This document shows positions 11,576 to 23,329 of a stretch of 64,000 bases of DNA, one piece after another. The stretch spans positions 55,354,501-55,418,500 of the forward strand of contig CM066732.1 of NCBI GenBank assembly GCA_033961575.1. Direction: 5' to 3'. The stretch's first letter is position 1. Every line of letters starts with the position of its first letter. Below the pieces are notes generated by a model. That model worked only from the letters and a program-made list of their open reading frames with translations, was not told the DNA's origin and did no database searches. The DNA comes from Aselliscus stoliczkanus. Lineage: Eukaryota > Chordata > Mammalia > Chiroptera > Hipposideridae. A program made the position numbers and the translations under genes.

Positions 11576-12354
11576 GAATCCCCATAAAGTCAGAATGAAA
11601 CTGTGTGGTGGGCGCGCCCTGGCGCCTGTCCGGGTGGCGGGAACCAGCACGGTTCTGAGGGACACTTACTCGGGCAGCGGGGACTCTGTGGGGCATGGCG
11701 TCGTTGGTATCGGAAGTCCTCATGCGTGCATCTTTCTTGAACTAAAAATCCCACTCCGTCAGCTCAGGGTGGGGAGGTGACAGTGGGAAGGAGCGATTCT
11801 CTGAAGGACATTCGTCTTAGAGCCATGATGTTCGTGTGTGTTTGCTCTTCCTGAGTGTTGATCCAAGGGGGAAGTTAAATGAGCGTGTGTCAGCCACACT
11901 GGGGTGTGGGCGTGTATGAGTGTACACCAAAGCATGTCCAGGTGGGTTTCTAACATGAAATTAGGGGTGCTTTTTCTCATAATTTGTAAAATTCTGCATA
12001 ATGACATTCGTAACTTTTGACACGTGTTTGACAGCCACTCTGACTCACAGCCACAGCTCAGACAAGGACATTGATAGAGTGACAGTTCTGCAAGGGGAGA
12101 GGACAAATAATGTGAAGGTCCTTCTCAGTGGGCCCCTCTGCTTGGGGACAAACTGGACATAGGTGCCCTCATCTGGTTGGCACTCACAGTCTGGTGGAAA
12201 AGTGGGGCTTTGAAACGGTGTCACCAGAGTGCGTGTGTGTTCTGCTCCCTGCAGGGCCACCGTCCTGGGTCACAGGTGCCCACCTCCCTGATCCACAGGG
12301 ACGTTCAGGCCCTGCCTCCCGACCATTCACAGGGACCTTTCTGCAGCTGCAGGG
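11576..12354. other. Unassigned unique sequence
   Basis: Mixed composition with no assignable repeat and no exon with protein content. Confidence 0.45.
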
Positions 12355-12840
12355 CATTAGTCAGGGCTCTTCAGGGAAGCACAACCAGCAGACGTGTGTG
12401 AGAAGGAACTGGCCACAGGCTGTGGATGCGGGTTCCACATCGGCAGGGTCACTCAGCAAACTGGAGACCCAGACTATTGCTGGTTTGATTCCAGTGTGAG
12501 TCCAAAGGCTGAGAGCTGGGAGAGCCATGTGGCAGCTCCTACCCAAGCCAGCAGCCTCGAGACCCAGCAGGGCTGGTGTTTCAGCCCACAGGCACTCAGG
12601 AGAGGACAGCCCCCTTCCTTGGGTGGGCTCCGTCTTTTTGTTCTCTTTGGGCCTTCAGCTGATCAGACGAGGCCCACCCACCTTGGGGAGAGCAATCTGC
12701 TCTACTCAGCCCACCCATTTCAGTGCTAAGATCACCCAAAAACAGCCTCACAGAGACATCCAGAATGATGTTTGACGTGCTACCTGGGCACCCTGTGCCC
12801 AGTCAAATTGACACAAAAAACTCACCATCACGATACACGT
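12355..12840 (+). mobile_element. Old interspersed repeat (probable ancient L1 3' end)
   Basis: The succession is familiar from a repeat abundant in placental mammals: TCAGGGCTCTTCAGGGAAGC, GGAGACCCAGACTATTGC, GGGCCTTCAGCTGATCAGAC, GAGGCCCACCCACCTTGG, GGAGAGCAATCTGCTCTACT, CATCCAGAATGATGTTTGAC and CAGTCAAATTGACACAAAAA. I believe it is the 3' part of an old L1 subfamily (L1ME/L1MC group), but I cannot assign the family by eye. A second copy of its 5' part lies near 39.6 kb. Confidence 0.6.
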
Positions 12841-13084
12841 CATGTGTGTAAACACGTGGTTTCCATGTTGGCCTTTACTTTCACATTTGAGACAGCTTCT
12901 GCGCCCTCCTGGAACCAGGCCTGCTACAACATGCTGAAGCAGGAGGTGGCAGAGCGGACTCTGCAGATGCCATTCAGGCCATGACAGGGAGGCAGGGAGG
13001 TCCCCTGGATTCCCTCAGTGGATCCCATCCAGGAGGGCCTTTCTGGCCAAGTCAGAGAGAGATTTGGGGGTGAGAAGGATTCTG

Positions 13085-13325
13085 CCCCATGTTGCTGACT
13101 CCAAAGACAGAGGAGGGGCCAAGGCAGCCCAGGAATGCAAACGCCCAGTGGTGCCACAAGGGTGAGGCGAGGGCGCCTCCCCTGCAGCCTCTGGAGGGAC
13201 GCAGCCCGGGCCAGGCCTTGAGGCCTTGCTTTCAGCCCCATGAGACCTGCAGGGCTATAAGACCTGCGTGACTTGAGCCACTGAGCCCTGGTGGCGTGTT
13301 ACAGCAGCATCCAAAACGAATACAC
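13085..13325 (+). mobile_element. MLT1-type (ERVL-MaLR) solo LTR fragment
   Basis: The order AGGAGGGGCCAAGGCAGCCC, AGGAATGCAAACGCC, CTCTGGAGGGACGCAGCCC, TTTCAGCCCCATGAGACC, GGGCTATAAGACC, GAGCCACTGAGC and GTTACAGCAGCATCC matches the right half of an MLT1 LTR ending in CAAAACGAATACAC. There is no internal sequence, so no retroviral gene is present. It is ancient and heavily mutated. Confidence 0.65.
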
Positions 13326-13334
13326 GAGCTCCCG

Positions 13335-13700
13335 GAAACAGTTGGGAAAACAGAGTGTAAAATATCACCCATTATGCCACTGCTCCGAGACACCCACTAT
13401 GAACAGACAGGTATAGTTTTTTGGATTTTTCTGTATGTATTCAGAAAGTAAGAGAGGGAAAGAGGAAAATACATTCATTTATATTGGCTATAATTTATAT
13501 CCTATTTTATTTCATTTAACATTTTAAAAGGATTTTCCTGTGCCAATAAATTTTCTTCAAAAACATGTGTTCTAGTGTAGATGAGTCATAACTTATTCCC
13601 TTTCCCGCTTTTTAATTGTTTCTGATCTTTTCACTAGTATAAAAATTGCCAAGGAGAACATTCTAGCACATGTTGAAGTGTTAGGATGTTATAAGGTTAC
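13335..13700. mobile_element. Old LINE-like fragment, family uncertain
   Basis: AATATCACCCATTATGCCAC, TGCTCCGAGACACCCACTATG, TTTATATCCTATTTTATTTC and TTCCTGTGCCAATAAATTTT resemble an old L1M-group segment often met in mammals (TTACCCATAATCCCACC..GATAACCACTGTTAACAT). Orientation and family are not secure. Confidence 0.4.
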
Positions 13701-14442
13701 TATCCGTTTTTTGCTATAAAAGTTGTGACTATTTTTTCCCAGCTTTGTTTGATTTTGATTTAGGTCGTTTTTGATGTACAGAAAGTTTACATATTGTCCC
13801 ACACTAATGGACCAATCGCTTCTCCATCGCTCCAGGCCTGGACCCGGAGAGCCAGCCCCCACCCCCAGACTCATGTTCTCTCCTAGTACTTCTAAGGGTC
13901 TTGGTCTAGCTTGTATGTACTTGATTTCCCAGTTAATTAAATACCACTAAGCAGTGCCTGCATCACCATCTGTTGCATGACCCTGACCTTTGGCCAAGGA
14001 TACTGGCCACCCGTCTGCTCCTACAATGCAAACTGTCCCAGGTCAGCACTTCTGAGACCTGGAGTCCCCATATCTGTAGGTCTTTGCTGGCTTGATTTGA
14101 AATCTTGTCCTTCTAGAGGTCTGCCTTGTTCCCATCATCACCTGGGGTCACTAAGGGCCCAGACCACCTTAGCCTTACAACGGTGCGGTTCTTCTGGACC
14201 TCGCTTCCCACTGCAGCACTGGGAGTGGGGGCTGGCTCTGAGCCTCAGGGCTGAGGGTCACACACACACATTTCTTCGTCATCCCATTCCACGTGATGGC
14301 TTTCTCTCTGGGGGACATTGTACCAAAGGTGCTGCCCTGGTGCCACGGGAATTCCCCTAGGCAACAACATCCTGGGGTCTTTCTTCTGCTAGTGGTGCAT
14401 AGAATGACACTGTGTCTGAGCATCTGCAAGGCACTGTAAGGT
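13701..14442. other. Unassigned unique sequence
   Basis: Moderate GC, no recognised repeat or exon. It contains a short CACACACACA run at about 14259-14270. Confidence 0.45.
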
Positions 14443-14562
14443 CAAGGGCATGCCTGCACCGAGGGCCAAGGGCATGCCTGCACCATGGGGCAAGGGCATG
14501 CCTGCACCGTGGGGCAAGGGCATGCCTGCACCGTGGGGCAAGGGCATGCCTGCACCGTGTAG
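14443..14562. repeat. 24-bp minisatellite, five copies
   Basis: Five tandem 24-bp units begin CAAGGGCATGCCTGCACC and differ only in the last six bases (GAGGGC, ATGGGG, GTGGGG, GTGGGG, GTGTAG). Copies start at 14443, 14467, 14491, 14515 and 14539. The unit is a multiple of three, so the array stays open as a repeated octapeptide in one frame, but nothing suggests translation. Confidence 0.97.
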
Positions 14563-14689
14563 AACACGGGTTATACCTTAGGCTCAGTTTCTGGGTTGTC
14601 TCTTCTGCTCCCCTTACAGTTCATTTGGTACCAATCTAATGGGGCTCTGAAATTTTTGTTTTGTCTTAATATCTGCTAGAACAATTTCT

Positions 14690-17000
14690 TCCTCATTACT
14701 CTTTATTTCTAACATGTTCCTGGGTCTTTGTTTTTTCATTGCATATTAACCTTAGAATGAATGTTTCAAATTCTCACCCATCATCCATATCAGTGAATGA
14801 ATAATTTTTAAAAAGCTCTGCTGGGATCTTTATTGGCTCTTATTAACCCTATGGATGCATATGGGAAGAATTGATATCTTTACAATATTCAAAGGCTAAT
14901 ATATTTTCTAATGAAAGCTTGATACATTTTATCATTGTAAAGACTTTTATATTTTTGTATATTAAGATTTTATTCATATAAGTTGTTTTTCCATTTCTCT
15001 GGTTAGTGCTATTTTTTCCTTTTATATATTTTAGTGCTATTAAGAATACGTTTTGTTTTTCATTAGTTTTCTATTTGGATATTTTTGGCATACAGACTAG
15101 CTAATACTTTTTGGATTTCGATTTTGTAACTAGCCTTCTGAATTTTCTTAATCAGTATCAAACTAAATTTTCATGATTTTAAAGTACCATCAACTTTGAG
15201 ATGGATCAAAATTTTAAACACAAATTGTTTAGGAAAACCAAAGAAACACTGCCATGTTCAATGAATGCGTTCTGATGTTTTAATAAATTCTCCCTCTCCC
15301 AGTGAAGGGACTTAGAGTTACAAGCAGACCATTTCATTGATGTGTAGAAGCGGTATCCTGTCTTCTCCTACTTTCTCCTCCTCTCTCTGATGGGTTATTC
15401 TTTTCTTTATTTTTTTCTTACATGTAATTTAATTGGCTAATGTTGCCTTTTATTTTAATGGGGAAACCTCCACTGCAGTGCTTTTAATTGCCTACGCTTT
15501 CTTCAGTGTGGGGAAGGTCGTGTCCTTTGTGAAAATCTGCTGAAAGATGTGCCTTCTGTTCTTCAGCCAGAAGCAGGTCTGCCCCATCCCAAACCCTGGC
15601 ACCTGCACTTTCTAGATCCTTCCAGCCTCAGAGGCCTCCAAGAGACGCCCAAGTCCAGGAAACCCAACTAGGAATTTTTTCTGTAGAGTTTTACCTTTTA
15701 GAGGAATGTTAAATGTTAATTTAATCTTTGCCTGATTAGGACATTCTCTTAATTTCTGTTTCATGTTGCCTCTTGAAAATCAGTCATTAGTATTGAATTC
15801 TAGTAGATACCTTTTTTCAATCATCTTTACAATTTTAGATTTTCCTTGTCAAGTTTTAAGCTTTTCTTTTTTAAGCAGTTAGAAGTTTTGAGCAAACAAA
15901 AAGTATATTGTCTTTAGTAGGGAAGATTAATTATCATTTTGGTCACTGAGTGGGTGGATCATAATCCAATCAGCTTTTTCAGTGATGTACCCCTCCCTCC
16001 TTGGTTCCTACGCTCTCTGGCAAATGTACTTTTTCACACTTTATTATTTTAAATTTGTACATGAAGACATTAATTCTAGTAGTAATATTCTAAAATTAGA
16101 GAAACAAAGATTTAAATACAGTATTAAATATTTAAAAGCAAAAATAGGTCTTGCTTCATACTTATTTTAAATCCTTTGCCTGATAATTCCAAAATCTGTG
16201 CCATATCTGGGTCTGTTTCTGATGCTGGTTTTGTCTCTTTGGCTGTTTGATCTTGCTTTTCAGTGCGCCTTGTAATGTTTCACTGAAAGTCAGACATGAA
16301 TGGCAGTGGGAACTGACGTAAACACGCGGTCAGAGTGAGGGTTTACGTTCCTCTGGCTGGGACCTGGGCTGTGTGGAGCATTCGTACCCAAAGCTTCCAA
16401 TTCCACTACTGCCTGGGTTTTGTCCCCCTCTTGATGCTGTGCTTTGCTGTGAACTCCTCCTCAGATCAACGCTGCATCTTGCAACTCATAAAGCTGTGGT
16501 CTGCTGTTGCTGTGCCAACCCTATTGGTGTGGGGAGGAGACCATTCTGCTATCTTCTGATTAAATCTCAGTATTTTAGTGCTTCTCAGTGTTGTGAACTT
16601 TACAAGAATTTTGTGGGTGAAAGCTCCTTTCCCCTCTGCCCCTGCTCCTTTCTCTGGCTAGAGCACCCCCAAACAATGTCCTTGAAGCCCTGGTTCTTGT
16701 TGACTACATTCCCATCCCTACTACCACCCCCCACCCCCCAATTTAGGTGTAACAGGAAGTTTGGAGGGACATTGAGTGGGGAGGAATGTTCTTCCTCCAG
16801 TTGTGATAAAGCTCTATAGTTGCAGTTTCTTTCTCTGGAGGGGCCTGTGTTATGGAGGCAGCTTTGGGAAAACAACACAGGGGCTGGAGCCATCAGGAAT
16901 AGTTCTCTATTCCCCCATGAGAACCTGGTGGTTTTGTCAGTGGTCATTACATCACAGTGCAATGTTTGCATGCCTCTGCTTTTGTTTGGGGCTAAAGAAT
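14690..17000 (-). mobile_element. Ancient L1 (L1M/L1ME type), decayed, minus strand
   Basis: On the plus strand this is T-rich with reverse-L1 landmarks: GGGAAGAATTGATATCTTTA, CAATATTCAAAGG and the TGTAACTAGCCTTCTGAATT region correspond to ORF2 read backwards. From about 16160, CTGATAATTCCAAAATCTGTG, TCTGGGTCTGTTTCTGATGC and TTCACTGAAAGTCAGACATG correspond to the upstream part of old L1M elements. Frames are destroyed. Section 15250-15700 is less certain and may be other sequence. Confidence 0.6.
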
Positions 17001-18060
17001 AATGAAGCTAGGCTTCCTGGTGTTACTCGTGGTGCCTGGTGGCTCTCCGGAAGTCAGAGCAGAGATGCCCTTCCCGCGTTCCATGATCCAGGAGAGGACC
17101 CCCACCATAAACACACACAGCCCAAGGGAAATGCCAGCAATTCAAAACGAAAATTCATCGTGATAAACAACGGTCATTTTGCAGAAATAAGAATGAGAAA
17201 TAAAAACTTTGAGATGAACTGAAACAAGAATTAAATTGCTAAATTGCACCACAGAGGTCTGTCGAGTTAGGAGTGGGAGGGCAGGATGGCCCCTCTGACC
17301 TCGGACCAGCCTGTACAAGCCAGGAGGGCACCAACCCACCCTCCTTCAGCATGGCAGACATCACTGAAAACAGGACAGAAAACCAGGCTTCATGCACACC
17401 AGTACGTTAGAGCCAAGCAGTTGGCCTGAACGAAATGCATCCAGTTTGCAGCCCCACCTCAGGCACCTGAGCCCGAAGTGAACCTGCTGGAATGCCTCAT
17501 TTTCAGGAGCACCCCATTCAGCTTCCAGAAGCAAGGCACGCAACCCCAGGGTCAGAAGTCAGTGCTTCCGAGAGTTTCTTCTCAGTGTCAGTGAAAGAAA
17601 CAGTCAGAACCAGCCCCAAACCAGACTCACTGAAAGTCACGGGACAGTTCCTTGTCTAAGGGTGGTGGCCGCATCCTGTGGCAATGTCGGCTCTGCCGGT
17701 CGAAGCCCTCAGAACTAAGATGTGCTGAGTGGTTTCCGATCCAGTGGCCATGTGGACCTTCGAGTGGACTGGGCTCCTATTCAGATCTTAGAGCTCATAA
17801 TGAGTGATGGTCATAAACACGGGCCCAGGGGGACCTGAGTCCAGTGTCGGCCCTGGGGCTTGGGGACAGTCAGGAACTCACCCAGGCGCCTGGCCTCTGA
17901 CGGCAGGCCACGGCCACGCCCACCTCACAGGTCTCCGTGCTAAGCGGCCGACTCTGTGCGGCCTGTGCAGACTCTGTGACCCAGCCTGTTAGCTGGGAGG
18001 TGCCCAGTAATAAGCAGGTATGGGCTCTAGTTTGACCCCAGTTTTCCTTCCAATTCAATC
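17001..18060. other. Unassigned unique sequence
   Basis: No exon, RNA gene or clear repeat was recognised. A purine-rich patch at 17120-17250 holds several AAT/ATAAA motifs; the remainder is GC-balanced. Confidence 0.45.
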
Positions 18061-18330
18061 AATAGCAAAGCTCTCTCTTGAGAGCCATTCATTTTAAAGA
18101 ATAATTTTAAGGCGTTCAATTTGGTTTCAGTAGTCATTTCTAGGCTGTGTCTAATTTGTGATCTAATTTAAGTAAAACAACAAAAACACACCATTTTAAG
18201 AAGAGTTAAGCTAAAAAAGAGTTTATGGGTTAAACCAAGCTTCAAACAACTGGTTTGATAAATTTTGTGTGTCATAAAAAGAATGGTCAGGAACCAAGTT
18301 GAGATAAGTGAGGGTCGGGGGGACACATAG
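18061..18330. promoter_or_regulatory. AT-rich repeat-free block, possible conserved element
   Basis: AT-rich and repeat-free, with TAATTTGTGATCTAATTTAAG and runs of CAACAAAAACAC. It is the left shoulder of the larger AT-rich domain at 18.6-19.8 kb. Regulatory function is inferred from composition only. Confidence 0.3.
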
Positions 18331-18569
18331 AGAAAAGAGAGGGATGCTGGCTGGGAAAGTCGAGAGGGGCCCCGCCGTGCAGCCCAAGTGGTGCCAGGAA
18401 TCAGGCACCTCCCTGCCCAGGTTGGCCACCTTCCTCTGGCCGCCTGCCCCTCAGACGGGTTGGGCAGGACACGGGGCGCCAGGGTGCCCCCCGAAACTGG
18501 AGGCCGGAGCTGGAGGTTCAGCTGAGCTCCCTGCCCCCTCCCGCACTTCTCCTAAAACTGCCGCTTGAG

Positions 18570-19240
18570 ACAAAAGGAAACACGGTTTTCACATCCGGAT
18601 TGATGCAATTTTCTTTTTCTGTTTCTGAATGTATATTAGGAATTAGGAGCCCTTAAAATTGAATTGAACAAACAGTCGCTTTCTCAGTTCTCACTGTGCT
18701 TCCCTTTTCTGTCGGATTCTGCTCTCACTTTCTGAACAAGAGGAGAAGTATTAGTTTGGCTTAAAAAAGTGAAAAATGGACAGAAACCTGTCCTCTCCTC
18801 TGGCTCTTAGCATTCTGGGACGCACCTGTGTTAAAATATGAAGAAATAAAACAAATATAAATTATGCATTTTCCAACTTAATTTAAAATGCATTATGCTC
18901 TGCTTTGTTCTCCGGAATTAGTCTTATTAAGGGGACAGATCTGTATGGATTAATTTTGAGTCAGTTTATTCACTTCTTTGTAATTCAGTGGCAAGGATTT
19001 TTGTCCCCAGGCATCAAATTAATTTTTTTTTACTGTAAGTAACACATACGAAATATAGACCTCTTTTGTGTTATTTCTTTGTTTACCTAGCAACACATCC
19101 CCATATCATGTTTCCACCAAATCTTAAATCTCTCCCTTTTAAGAACAAAACTTTCCAAATGATTTTTAAAGCAGTGTAACCGTTGTCACAATATTGGAGT
19201 TGAGCACAATAATGCCATTATTCCCCGTCCTGGTTCTCAT
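18570..19240. promoter_or_regulatory. Candidate conserved non-coding element
   Basis: AT-rich, without interspersed repeats, dense in homeodomain-type cores: ACTTAATTTAAAATGCATTA, GGAATTAGTCTTATTAAGG, GGATTAATTTTGAG and CATCAAATTAATTTT. This contrasts sharply with the GC-rich DNA on both sides. Such islands are characteristic of vertebrate developmental enhancers, but conservation could not be tested here. Confidence 0.45.
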
Positions 19241-19309
19241 TTATACAGAGCCCCACATGGCCGCCCTCCAGTTCAAACTCAGAGGCCACCAGCCCCGGCC
19301 CCTGCCTTC

Positions 19310-19800
19310 CCAATAATTTTGGCAACATGTGAACTGATATTTTACGATGATTTCAAATATGTACCAAATCATCGCTTTTAAGTATTGTTTTAGCACAGTA
19401 ATTCTTTGTTCCGCTTAGACGTTCTAAATCTTTGCTTTTTCCCCCCTTAAACTGAGCAAGAAAATAGTCTGCATTCTTAATTAGTCTTCTTTAAACAAAA
19501 TATCCTTTCATACGCACTAATAAAGACTAAGGATCATGCCTCTCTTGTTTAAATAACTGCTTGCTGTAGTATAAAATTGTAAGAGACACGATGCAGATCA
19601 AGTTGCGGGCTTGAAGTGGGGAAGAGGAACAAGGCTTGCCATAATAAGCAGATTTTAATGATTTACTATAAATCAGCATTTTTGCGCTGTCAGTGAGATT
19701 GAAGAGGCAGACAGCCCCTCACATGTCTGCCGAGCAAATGTCTTCCTGATGAATCATGTGCCCTGAATCACTGATCACAACACTCAAACGCACATCCAAA
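19310..19800. promoter_or_regulatory. Candidate conserved non-coding element
   Basis: A second AT-rich repeat-free block holds TTTTACGATGATTTCAAATA, TTCTTAATTAGTCTTC, CACTAATAAAGACTAAGG, TTTAATGATTTACTATAAAT and CTGATGAATCATGTG. It lies 70 bp from the preceding block and ends where GC-rich DNA resumes. Its low CpG content and lack of repeat landmarks favour a selected regulatory sequence over repeat decay. Confidence 0.5.
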
Positions 19801-19810
19801 TAATGAGGAG

Positions 19811-21322
19811 ACACACAGCCTCTGATGGCTGCTCGGCGGCGGGAACCGCGTCTTCCCCGTGTGGTGCCTAACCCTCCCATTGATCCTCCGGGTCATGCGT
19901 GGGGCGGTGCACGTGTGGGCGGGTTACCCGTGGATGCCCTCGGTGAACTGGACTGCGGAGGTTTGCAGCCGCAGCCCCATTTCCGATGAGACTCTCGTCT
20001 GGTCTGGAGGAGACAGGGCTGGAAAGGCAGGCTGCCATCATGAACCGAGATACGGAACCTGGCCACGGAAACCCGTAGGAGCCCCAGCTAACTTCTGTTG
20101 GGTCAGAGCCGTGTTCGGCCTGTCTCATTGCTCCCTTAATCCATGTCTAATATTCCTCCCAAGAGAGTCCTCGGCAGTGGGACCCATCCCTGGGGAGGGA
20201 AGCCCTGCTGCGCCCCCAGACTGGGCCAGTGCGCTGGACAACCAGGCACAGACACTTCGGGCTCAGATCCGGAGCCCACCCTGGACCCGGGTCCATGGAT
20301 GCTCAGGAAGACGTCCCGGCGTCAGCGTCACTGCCCCCAGTGCCGCCTTCAGCCCTCACTCCTCTGCACCGCTGCAGCCTGACACCAGCACGGCACTTGT
20401 CCCTGGTTGTCCTCCTACTGGTCGCCCATCCTAGTGCACTGCAGCCTCCTCAGTTGCAAGGTCAAGGTCTTCCCTGTTTTGAAACCATCGCAGTATCTTG
20501 CACAGGCTTTGTCATGACCTGCCCACCCAGTGAGTGACTGGCAAGCGTCCCCGGGACCCACGCTCTCACAGACAAACCGCAGAGCCCTGGGGCAGCGACG
20601 GCCAGTGTCCTTTCGCCAGATTGTGGCCCTGCCTCCTCTGGCGCCCACAGCTCAGCCCGACGCCAGCTGAGCGTCCCCAGGGCAGCTGACCTCTGGAGAG
20701 AGAAGGCTGTGGGCGGTGCGGGGAGGGCCTTGGAGGCCAGCGCTTCCTGCTGGGGATGGAAACGCTCACAGTGTCCTTGGAGATTTTATTTTAAATAAAC
20801 CCAGAATGGACCCAAACTCCACCCTGCACACGCCCCGGGATGATGACGAACATGGTCGGAACGCTGGAGCTTTCCTGGGAAACACCCTGTCGGTGAGAGA
20901 GGCCCTGCAGGCTGGTTTTGGACCACGTCTCCGTGTGCCCTGGGCTGGACCCAGCCTTGGTGATGTCCAGCGAGCCTGTGGGAAACTCAGACGTGTCCGT
21001 GCTCACCCCGGGCCCTGTGCTCCTGCTTTCCGCTCCTGCTCATCCCCTGGCCACCCTTCTCTCATGCCCAGCTTCCTGGGCAGGCTGGGCGTCCCGGGGT
21101 GTCCAAACTGCCACACGGGGAGCCTACTCATTGTTGCTTCTGGGGACGCCCTGCCTCCAGGAGTTGAGTGCCGGGCGGACCCAAAGCCTGGCTTCCTGCT
21201 CGTTGTGTTGCCGCCTGGGGGATACAAGCACAGTGTCGGCTCCCTCTGGGGAGGAACGGACGGCCGCTGGCGCCCAGTCCCCGCGACGCGCCGCCCGGTG
21301 TGGTGCGCCCGCTGCTGCCAGA
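19811..21322. other. GC-rich unique sequence
   Basis: High GC with scattered CpG, no recognised exon or repeat. Long open frames on both strands overlap each other and have no domain signature. Confidence 0.55.
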
Positions 21323-21430
21323 GCAGGGCGCCGCGTGCCCGTGGGGGCGCCCCCCTCCTCTGCTGACATCCGCAGGGCGCCGCGTGCCTGTCGGGGCGCC
21401 CCCCTCCTCTGCTGACGTCCGCAGGGCGCT
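21323..21430. repeat. 49-bp GC-rich tandem repeat
   Basis: A unit starting GCAGGGCGCCGCGTGCC and ending CTCTGCTGAC(A/G)TCC recurs at 21323 and 21372, with the start of a third copy at 21421. The period is exactly 49 bp. Copies differ by a few transitions. CpG-rich. Confidence 0.92.
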
Positions 21431-21508
21431 GCCCTCCCCCAGCCCTGTCTGGGCGCCCACGGTGCAAGGAATCACCCACTTCTCTGCCCCAGACTGCCTT
21501 GGCTATTT

Positions 21509-21575
21509 CCTCCCTCTCTCCCTCTTTCCTTCCCTCCCTCCTTCCCTCCCTCCCTCCCTTTTTCCCTCCCTTTCT
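21509..21575. repeat. (CCCT)n polypyrimidine tract
   Basis: Interrupted CCCT/TTCC repeat in a run that is entirely pyrimidine for most of its length; it may adopt triplex structures. Confidence 0.95.
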
Positions 21576-22759
21576 TCTACTAGTATTTAGTAGAAGGCAC
21601 TTTGCCTTCCCTTGGAAGACACCGTGGTGACAGCCGACGTGGGTCCTGCTCCCACGAAGTGCCAGTCCTGTGAGCGTGTCCCCGAGACCCAGCTTCTCTA
21701 TCTGGTCTCATCTGGTAATGAGGAGCCAAAGTGCCGCCGGAGCGGGGAGGCGCTGGGTCTGTGCGGGCATCTGCTGTGTGCCAGGCACTGTCCCGTGACC
21801 GCAGGGACCTGGTCAGCCTGGACAGGCCCCCTCCAGGGTGACTTCCGAGACGCGGCCTGTGTGGTTGCACGGGACCCCTGCTCAGAAGGACCCTCACTGT
21901 TTGATGCTCTGAAGTCACCGTCTTGAAGGGGCCCTGTAGTTTCATTTTGTGACATCACACAATCCCTTCTTTCAAGGGCTTTCATGGTGACCCCCGGATC
22001 CCATGAGTTAAGTGTGAATTCCTTAAGTGTGAGGGGCTGGTGTCTCCTTTAGGTTTCTGGACAGGAGTGGTCCGTGCCCCGGGCTGTGCCCTCAGATAGT
22101 CAGCTCATGGCCCTGTTCATGGATGGCCTGCACCCCTGCACCCCTCAGGCTGCAGCCCGGCCTCCTCAGGGGAGAACAGAGGGTGTAATTGCCCGAGGTG
22201 ATAGGTTGCACCGTGCCAAGCACAACGCCTGGCTCAGAGGAGTGCTGTCACTCCCTCCTCCGCACCCATGGTCCTGTGCAGAGGCTGCGGTCACACGCAC
22301 ACCAGGACGAAACTCAAGTTGGTGACCACCATGCCAGAGGGAATCTCCGCAAGGACAGAGTGTAACGCCTGCTGTGGTTCCACGTGGACTGCGGGCACGG
22401 TGCCCACCAGCCTGCCAGGACCCGGTGTGGAGCAGGGGTGCCAATGAGAGGACTGGGGCATGCGGTGGGGACGGGAAGGGACGTGGTTCTGGGGTGGTGA
22501 CCACACGGGCTGGTACGAGCCAGGCTGCAGGAGCCTTGTCAACACAGCAAGGTACGACGCCCGAGCATCGTGCGGTTGAAAGCATTTCAGCCACAATGTA
22601 ATTATCTGCCCAGGAAAAGAGGGGTCCCCTCTTCTGGGACAGCCATCCGTGTGAGAAGAAGGAAAATACACTCTTTCTAGGTCAACTTAAAGGTTAAGTG
22701 GAGGTCAGCGAGAGGGACAGAGGCGTCCTGCCTGTGGGGCGGCCCGCTGGCGCTCACCC
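21576..22759. other. GC-rich unique sequence
   Basis: No gene recognised. A stretch near 21765-21800 (ATCTGCTGTGTGCCAGGCACTGT) recalls an L2/MIR tail but is too short to call. Confidence 0.5.
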
Positions 22760-23090
22760 AGGACTTTACTTTGGCTCTAATGTCATCTGGGAAAAAAAAC
22801 AAAAAACGTGAAGCAGATAATTGGATATTAGTAGGCATACCATTTCAGTAATCTTAGAAAATAAAAACAAAAGAGTGATTGCGAATCCAGTGGCAGTCAC
22901 TCTAGAAAGATAGCAGCGTGTAACTCCCAGTTTCTCAGGCTGTAACTTTGGCATTACGCTAATTTCTCCATTGCTCCAAGTGCAGTGTATACATCTGGCT
23001 CAGAATTTATCACCCCCGTTTGTATATATTACGCCAGCAGCAAGAGCCATCCTCATGACGCGAATGCTGGCGATTAGGAAAATGGGCTCC
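22760..23090. promoter_or_regulatory. Candidate conserved non-coding element
   Basis: Repeat-free and AT-rich relative to its flanks, with GCAGATAATTGGATATTAG, GTGATTGCGAATCCAG, GCATTACGCTAATTTC and GAATTTATCACC. It contains an A8 run at 22791-22798. Regulatory role is inferred from composition and motif density. Confidence 0.4.
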
Positions 23091-23154
23091 GTGTGGGTCC
23101 CGCGGCCTCTGGCCCCAGCACCCGCGTGCACGCCCCCCGCCCCAGGCACATGTG

Positions 23155-23275
23155 GCCCAGCTTTTGCGCAGCATCTCCAAATGGCATGGTCTGATTTCTG
23201 CAAGTTGCTGGGGCCCATTGTCTGTGGATGTAAAAATCAATGACCTACATAAGATTTTGATTTTGCACTGGGAAT
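23155..23275. promoter_or_regulatory. Candidate conserved element with ROR-type site
   Basis: This short AT-rich block contains TGACCTACATAA at 23241-23252. On the minus strand that reads TTATGTAGGTCA, a full match to the monomeric ROR response element (A/T-rich 5' extension plus A/GGGTCA). The neighbouring AAAATCAATGACC adds a second GACC core. Occupancy is not known. Confidence 0.35.
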
Positions 23276-23280
23276 TGAGA

Positions 23281-23312
23281 GGGGGGGAGAGAGAGAGAGA
23301 GAGAGAGAGAGG
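23281..23312. repeat. (GA)n microsatellite
   Basis: A G-run followed by about 12 GA dinucleotides. Confidence 0.95.
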
Positions 23313-23329
23313 CAGGCTGGGAGAAGCAG

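Noticed and set aside
14443..14562. Regular direct repeats resembling a CRISPR array
   Set aside because: Repeats are contiguous without unique spacers and the surrounding DNA is mammalian; it is a minisatellite.
17795..17990. Possible MIR or L2 remnant
   Set aside because: Only a few scattered words fit and their order is not convincing.
20716..21479. Long GC-rich open frames near the 49-bp tandem repeat
   Set aside because: Several frames on both strands are open at once, with Pro/Arg/Gly/Ala-biased composition and repeat content; no family recognised.
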